This document shows positions 60,396 to 64,000 of a DNA stretch of 64,000 nucleotides, piece after piece. Both the position numbers and the translations under genes were made by a program. Numbering within the stretch: the first letter of the stretch is position 1; every line of letters starts with the position of its first letter. The stretch comes from Nocardioides pocheonensis (GTDB taxonomy: Bacteria > Actinomycetota > Actinomycetes > Propionibacteriales > Nocardioidaceae). Where the stretch lies: NCBI RefSeq assembly GCF_003725535.1, contig NZ_RJSF01000007.1:57108-121107 (forward strand), given 5' to 3'. The notes beneath the pieces were generated by a model. The model was given only the letters and a program-made list of their open reading frames with translations, had not been told where the DNA came from and did not search any database.

Positions 60396-61474
60396 CCACC
60401 CAAGAGCTGCCGTTCCCCGGCCTGGCCGGCGTGCCGACCGCCGACGGCCCGCAGAACCGCAAGGAGTACACCTCCGACCAGGAGGTCCGGTGGTGCCCCG
60501 GCTGCGGCGACTACGCCGTGCTCGCCGCGGTGCAGGGCTTCCTGCCCGAGCTCGGCCTGCGCCGGGAGAACATCGTGTTCGTCTCCGGCATCGGCTGCTC
60601 GTCGCGGTTCCCGTACTACCTCGACACCTTCGGCATCCACTCGATCCACGGCCGCGCGCCGGCGATCGCGACCGGCATCGCCACCGCGCGGGAGGACCTC
60701 TCGGTCTGGGTCGTCACCGGTGACGGCGACGCGCTCTCGATCGGTGGCAACCACCTGATCCACGCGATGCGGCGCAACGTGAACCTGAAGATCCTGCTGT
60801 TCAACAACCGGATCTACGGGCTCACCAAGGGTCAGTACTCCCCCACCTCGGAGCCGGGCAAGATCACCAAGTCCACCCCGCTGGGCTCGGTCGACCACCC
60901 GTTCAACCCGGTCTCGCTGGCCCTCGGCGCCGAGGCCACCTTCGTCGCGCGCACGATCGACTCCGACCGCAAGCACCTCACCTCGGTGCTGTCGGCCGCT
61001 GCGGCCCACCGCGGCACGGCGCTGGTGGAGATCTACCAGAACTGCCCGATCTTCAACGACGGCGCGTTCGACGCGGTCAAGGACAACGACACCAAGGTCG
61101 ACGCGATCATCCCGCTCGTCCACGGTGAGCCGATCCGCTTCGGTGCCCCCGGCGAGGACGGCCTCGGCAGCAAGGGCATCGTCCGCTCGGCGTCCGGCGG
61201 CGTCGAGGTCGCGCAGGTCGCCGAGGTCGGCACCGACGCCCTCGTCGTCCACGACGCGCACAACGCCGACCCGTCGACCGCGTTCGCGCTGTCGCGGCTC
61301 ACCGACGCCGGTGTGCTGCACCAGTCGCCGATCGGGATCTTCCGCGACGTCGACCGGCCGACGTACGACGACCAGGCGCGCCAGCAGATCGCCCAGGCCG
61401 GCCAGGACCAGGGTGACCCGCAGGTGGCGCTGGCCGGGCTGATCTCGGGCAGCGACACCTGGACCATCGTCTAG
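60392..61474 (+). CDS. korB: 2-oxoglutarate:ferredoxin oxidoreductase, beta subunit
   Basis: A 360-residue thiamine-diphosphate subunit. RWCPGCGDYAVLAAVQ and SGIGCSSRFPYYL hold the cysteines that bind the [4Fe-4S] cluster. VVTGDGDALSIGGNHLIHAM through LFNNRIYGLTKGQYSPTS is the diphosphate/Mg2+ loop. The GTG start overlaps the korA stop by four bases, so a 1:1 complex is expected. The length agrees with the mycobacterial KorB type. Confidence 0.95.
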   Translation: MTTQELPFPGLAGVPTADGPQNRKEYTSDQEVRWCPGCGDYAVLAAVQGFLPELGLRRENIVFVSGIGCSSRFPYYLDTFGIHSIHGRAPAIATGIATAREDLSVWVVTGDGDALSIGGNHLIHAMRRNVNLKILLFNNRIYGLTKGQYSPTSEPGKITKSTPLGSVDHPFNPVSLALGAEATFVARTIDSDRKHLTSVLSAAAAHRGTALVEIYQNCPIFNDGAFDAVKDNDTKVDAIIPLVHGEPIRFGAPGEDGLGSKGIVRSASGGVEVAQVAEVGTDALVVHDAHNADPSTAFALSRLTDAGVLHQSPIGIFRDVDRPTYDDQARQQIAQAGQDQGDPQVALAGLISGSDTWTIV

Positions 61475-61483
61475 CCCGTTCGT

Positions 61484-61948
61484 TCAGGCGGTCCCGGACG
61501 CCTCGGCGAGCGCCTTGAGCTTCGCCAGCCCCTTCTCGAAGTCGGGGCCGACGAGCTTGTCGGCGTTCACGAAGCGCGCGAACAGCTTCGCCACGCCTGT
61601 GTGCGTGCCGGTCATCGTCCAGGTCACCTGCGTGCCCTCGCCTGCCGGCGCGAACGTGAAGTCGACCTGGTTCGTCGCCCGCCACGGCTTGAGGAACTGC
61701 AGCTCGATCCGCACCGACTCCGGCGTCGCCGCGACGATCTCCATGGAGCCCGCCCCCGCCCGGCGACCGCCCTCCCAGGCGTACCGCGCACCGACACCGG
61801 ACTCCGCGCCGGTGTAGGTGCGCCGCAGGTCGCCGAGGTCCTCCCAGGGCGACCACTGCCGCCAGGCGCGGAAGTCCTCGACGAGTGCCCGGACCGTCTC
61901 GGGTCGGGCCGCGACCACGGCGGACCGGGTCACGACGAAGCTCGACAT
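61484..61948 (-). CDS. SRPBCC-fold protein
   Basis: A 154-residue START/SRPBCC protein of the common type with RSAVVAARPETVRALVEDFR, then WRQWSPWEDL, then a strand TQVTWTMTGTHTGVAKLFARF and the C-terminal helix. Such proteins bind lipids or other hydrophobic ligands, and many are of unknown role. I chose the ATG at 61946-61948; a GTG three codons upstream is also in frame. It converges on korB and is divergent from rarD. Confidence 0.83.
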   Translation of the reverse strand: MSSFVVTRSAVVAARPETVRALVEDFRAWRQWSPWEDLGDLRRTYTGAESGVGARYAWEGGRRAGAGSMEIVAATPESVRIELQFLKPWRATNQVDFTFAPAGEGTQVTWTMTGTHTGVAKLFARFVNADKLVGPDFEKGLAKLKALAEASGTA

Positions 61949-61971
61949 GCGGCTCACTCTAGAGTCGTCGC

Positions 61972-62880
61972 GTGGCGGAACGTCGTGGCGGCCTGGGGTA
62001 CGGCGTCGCGGCGTACCTGCTCTGGGGGCTGTTCCCGCTGTACTGGCCCTTGCTCGAACCCGCCGGAGCGGTGGAGATCCTCGCCCACCGCGTCGCGTGG
62101 TCGCTGCTCACGATGCTGGTGGTGGTGACCGCATCGCGTCGGCTGCCGCAGCTCCGCCGGATCTTCCGCAAGCATCGTGAGCGCAACCTGCTCACGGTCG
62201 CCGCGGTGGTCGTCGCCGTGAACTGGGGCACCTACATCTGGGGCGTGAACCACCACCGGGTCGTGGAGACGTCGCTGGGCTACTTCATCAACCCACTTGT
62301 CACCGTGCTGATGGGCGTGGTGATCCTGCGCGAGCGGCTGCGTCCGTGGCAGTGGGCCGCGCTCGGCATCGCCACCGTCGCGGTCGTCGGCCTCACCGTG
62401 GACTACGGCCACCCACCCTGGGTCGCGCTCACGCTGGCCTTCTCCTTCGGCACCTACGGGCTGGCCAAGAAGCAGGCCGACGTCGAGGCCGTGGAGAGCC
62501 TGACCTACGAGACCCTGGTGCTCGTGCCGATCGCGCTCGCCTACCTCTTCTGGCTCGGCGCCGCCGGCGACGGCCACTTCGTCGGCCACGGCCCCGGGCA
62601 CAGCCTGCTGCTGGCCTCGACCGGCATCGTCACCGCCGTGCCGCTGCTCTGCTTCGGAGCCGCGGCGATCCGCGTCCCGATGACCACGCTGGGCCTGCTG
62701 CAGTACCTCGCCCCGATCCTGCAGTTCCTCCTCGGCGTCACCGTGCTCGGCGAGCACATGTCGGCGATCCGCTGGCTCGGCTTCGCCCTGGTCTGGGTCG
62801 CCCTGGTCGTCTTCACCCTCGAGGCCGGTCAGTACCGCCGCCAGCAGTCGCGGCTGGCGGTCGGCGCGTCTGCTGTGTGA
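61972..62880 (+). CDS. rarD: RarD-type EamA transporter
   Basis: A 302-residue membrane protein with ten helices in two EamA repeats. GYGVAAYLLWGLFPLYWPLL opens helix 1, AHRVAWSLLTMLV and NWGTYIWGVNHHRVVETSLG are RarD-specific, and LQYLAPILQFLLGVTVLGE closes the second repeat. The GTG start stands 23 bases from the divergent SRPBCC start. The natural substrate of RarD proteins is not settled. Confidence 0.92.
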   Translation: MAERRGGLGYGVAAYLLWGLFPLYWPLLEPAGAVEILAHRVAWSLLTMLVVVTASRRLPQLRRIFRKHRERNLLTVAAVVVAVNWGTYIWGVNHHRVVETSLGYFINPLVTVLMGVVILRERLRPWQWAALGIATVAVVGLTVDYGHPPWVALTLAFSFGTYGLAKKQADVEAVESLTYETLVLVPIALAYLFWLGAAGDGHFVGHGPGHSLLLASTGIVTAVPLLCFGAAAIRVPMTTLGLLQYLAPILQFLLGVTVLGEHMSAIRWLGFALVWVALVVFTLEAGQYRRQQSRLAVGASAV

Positions 62881-63009
62881 CGACCATGGCTGGCTCAGCT
62901 TGCCGAAGCCAGGTCAGTGGGAGGCGGTCCGTACCGGGCGAACCGGCGGCGAGAACGGAGTACGGCGCGCGGCGGGGTCTCATCGTCGGCCGCGAGACTG
63001 CGGAGCGTC

Positions 63010-63049
63010 GGTGGTTGAGGTGCGAGCGCCAGCGAGCCTCGAAACCACC
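63010..63049. repeat. 40-base interspersed palindromic repeat
   Basis: The outer arms GGTGGTT and AACCACC pair, with inner parts GAGG/CCTC and the tandem GCGAG...GCGAG between them. It has the size and form of a REP-like element. Confidence 0.7.
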
Positions 63050-63074
63050 CGCCGGGCCGGACCCCAACCCCGGC

Positions 63075-63094
63075 GGTTGAGCTTGCCGAAACCA
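63075..63094. repeat. short member of the same repeat family
   Basis: GGTTGAGCTTGCCGAAACCA, where GGTT and AACC arms enclose the GAGCTTGCCGAA core. Confidence 0.7.
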
Positions 63095-63211
63095 CTGTCG
63101 TCCGGAGGCGGCCGGTGCCCGGGGGATCCGGCCAGCACCGCTCGCTCGCCCGCGACCGGCGTCCGGGCATGCCGCTGGCCCGGCGCGTGCGCCGGGTGCG
63201 GGGCGGGCTGG

Positions 63212-64000
63212 CTACTGGTCGGGTGGATCCGCCGGGCTGGGCACGGCCGGCGGGCTCAGATCGGTGGTGCCGCTGCGGTCGCGCAGCCAGGCGTAGCCGT
63301 GGGGGCTGCGCCAGAGGTACTCACCCGGCGTGAGCATCGTGTAGGTCCATCCGCCGTGGGTCTTCAACCGGTGGTGGCGTCTGCAGAGGGCAGCGAGGTT
63401 GTCGCTGGACGTGGGACCGCCCGACTCCCAGGGGACGATGTGGTCCTTGTCGCAGGACCGCGCTGGTCGGTTGCACCAGGGGAACACGCAGGTGCGATCG
63501 CGGAGCTCGACCTGCTCGGTCAGGGTGGGGCTCGGCTGGTAGCCGGTCGAGTGCAGGGTTGCGGCGAGGTCGAGGACGGGCCTGACCGTCACCTTGGTGG
63601 TCGAGCCTGCCCTGCACCAGCCGGCGACCTGCCCAGCCGTGACCAGGTGCCCGCCGGCATTCTCCAGCCACGCCGGTGCGAGCCGGTCGCCGGAGGTCAG
63701 TGCGGCTTCGGAGAGGTGCACGTAGAGCACCACGGCGCGGGCCTTCGGGCTGGTTGAGCCGCTCAGTTGGGTGGTTGAGCCTGCCGAAACCACCGCCGCC
63801 TCGAACTCGATGGCCTGCTGACCCCGAGCGAGCATCCCGACCGCGAGTGACCGGCGCACGTCGAGGGACTCCTCGTTCCCGAGAACCTTGAGTTGTTCGG
63901 CGCCCCGCCGGACGGCGTCGTCGAGGTCGATGGCATCGGCGAGGTCGAGCTCGCCGTGGACCCGGGAGGTGCCGGCGAAGGAGACCTGGTCGTGGTCGAT
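63212..64000 (-). CDS. DUF222/HNH endonuclease-domain protein, 5' end cut by window edge
   Basis: The open frame runs from the window edge for 262 codons to a stop at 63212. The upstream part (GELDLADAIDLDDAVRRGAE in part, then SLDVRRSLAVGMLARG) matches the DUF222 region of the actinobacterial 13E12-like multicopy family. The C-terminus has the HNH domain: CVFPWCNRP, CDKDHIVPWESGG and NLAALCRRHHRLKTHGGW, with complete metal-binding His/Cys residues. A repeat-family element is built into the frame at 63770-63794. The start lies beyond the window. Its biological role is not known. Confidence 0.9.
   Translation of the reverse strand: MDHDQVSFAGTSRVHGELDLADAIDLDDAVRRGAEQLKVLGNEESLDVRRSLAVGMLARGQQAIEFEAAVVSAGSTTQLSGSTSPKARAVVLYVHLSEAALTSGDRLAPAWLENAGGHLVTAGQVAGWCRAGSTTKVTVRPVLDLAATLHSTGYQPSPTLTEQVELRDRTCVFPWCNRPARSCDKDHIVPWESGGPTSSDNLAALCRRHHRLKTHGGWTYTMLTPGEYLWRSPHGYAWLRDRSGTTDLSPPAVPSPADPPDQ
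63770..63794. repeat. interspersed repeat inside the HNH gene
   Basis: GGTGGTTGAGC and ACCACC arms enclose CTGCCGAA. It encodes VVSAGSTTQ in the reading frame of the HNH protein. Confidence 0.7.

Larger units (their letters stand above)
62881..63211. other. 331-base spacer rich in short repeats, no gene seen
   Basis: No convincing coding frame is present. The spacer holds three copies or fragments of the repeat family seen in cysA and the HNH gene: CTCAGCTTGCCGAAG at about 62894-62908, a larger palindromic copy at 63010-63049 and another at 63075-63094. It looks like a repeat-accumulating region near the HNH gene. Confidence 0.7.

Noticed and set aside
62881..64000. Insertion sequence or transposon end
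   Set aside because: The HNH protein belongs to the DUF222 type, not to a transposase family. No terminal inverted repeats with target duplications are visible around it; the repeats are short REP-like elements.

Overview
The window is very GC-rich, codon-biased DNA with densely packed genes, frequent GTG starts, 4-base start/stop overlaps and actinobacterial families (PadR and LacI regulators, YajQ, KorAB of the mycobacterial type, DUF5999, a DUF222/HNH protein). A soil actinobacterium of the Nocardioides type is the best guess; this rests on family content and style, not on any search. There is no rRNA, no CRISPR array and no clear phage or insertion sequence.

Layout. 1-753: a cut-off alpha/beta hydrolase and a small Cys/His-tailed protein. 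889-14949: an L-arabinose locus, almost all on the minus strand. It runs lacI-type regulator, galM, then a YtfQ/R/T/YjfF-type sugar ABC transporter, a second lacI-type regulator, araB, araD, araA and an aldo/keto reductase, with LacI-type palindromes in front of galM and the binding-protein gene. 15014-17296: a lipoprotein lytic transglycosylase and an MFS transporter. 17470-22240: a sulfonate/organosulfur operon (SsuABC-type transporter, flavin monooxygenase, 32-residue microprotein, FMN reductase). 22445-31687: glycosyltransferase, SDR, K+/H+ antiporter, rifamycin ADP-ribosyltransferase, EmrB-type exporter with its TetR regulator, CorA, acyltransferase, GNAT. 31711-34516: lutABC for L-lactate oxidation. 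34687-36991: membrane proteins interleaved with tiny genes, including two paralogous microproteins that start MIDWDS. 37190-39863: orphan sensor kinase, tRNA-Tyr and yajQ. 39873-46122: TetR-controlled small oxidoreductase/SRPBCC genes, two DosR/DevR-like boxes and a secreted sedolisin protease. 46205-47674: a PadR regulator facing a protein of the cofactor-free HOD dioxygenase family.

47815-54435 is the most striking part: a guanidine-I (ykkC) riboswitch with a built-in terminator precedes five translationally coupled genes: APC permease, two DUF1989 proteins (carboxyguanidine deiminase type), a urea/guanidine carboxylase-like protein and allophanate hydrolase. The carboxylase-like protein has only the two AHS carboxyltransferase domains. 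Its biotin carboxylase and biotin carrier domains are absent, and no gene in the window supplies them.

54439-58178 encodes a sulfate ABC transporter (cysA, cysW, cysT, binding protein). 58461-61474 is korAB (2-oxoglutarate:ferredoxin oxidoreductase) behind a palindrome that fits the KstR consensus. The end holds an SRPBCC protein, RarD, a 331-base spacer rich in short interspersed repeats, and a cut-off DUF222/HNH gene. Members of the same repeat family lie in frame inside cysA and the HNH gene.
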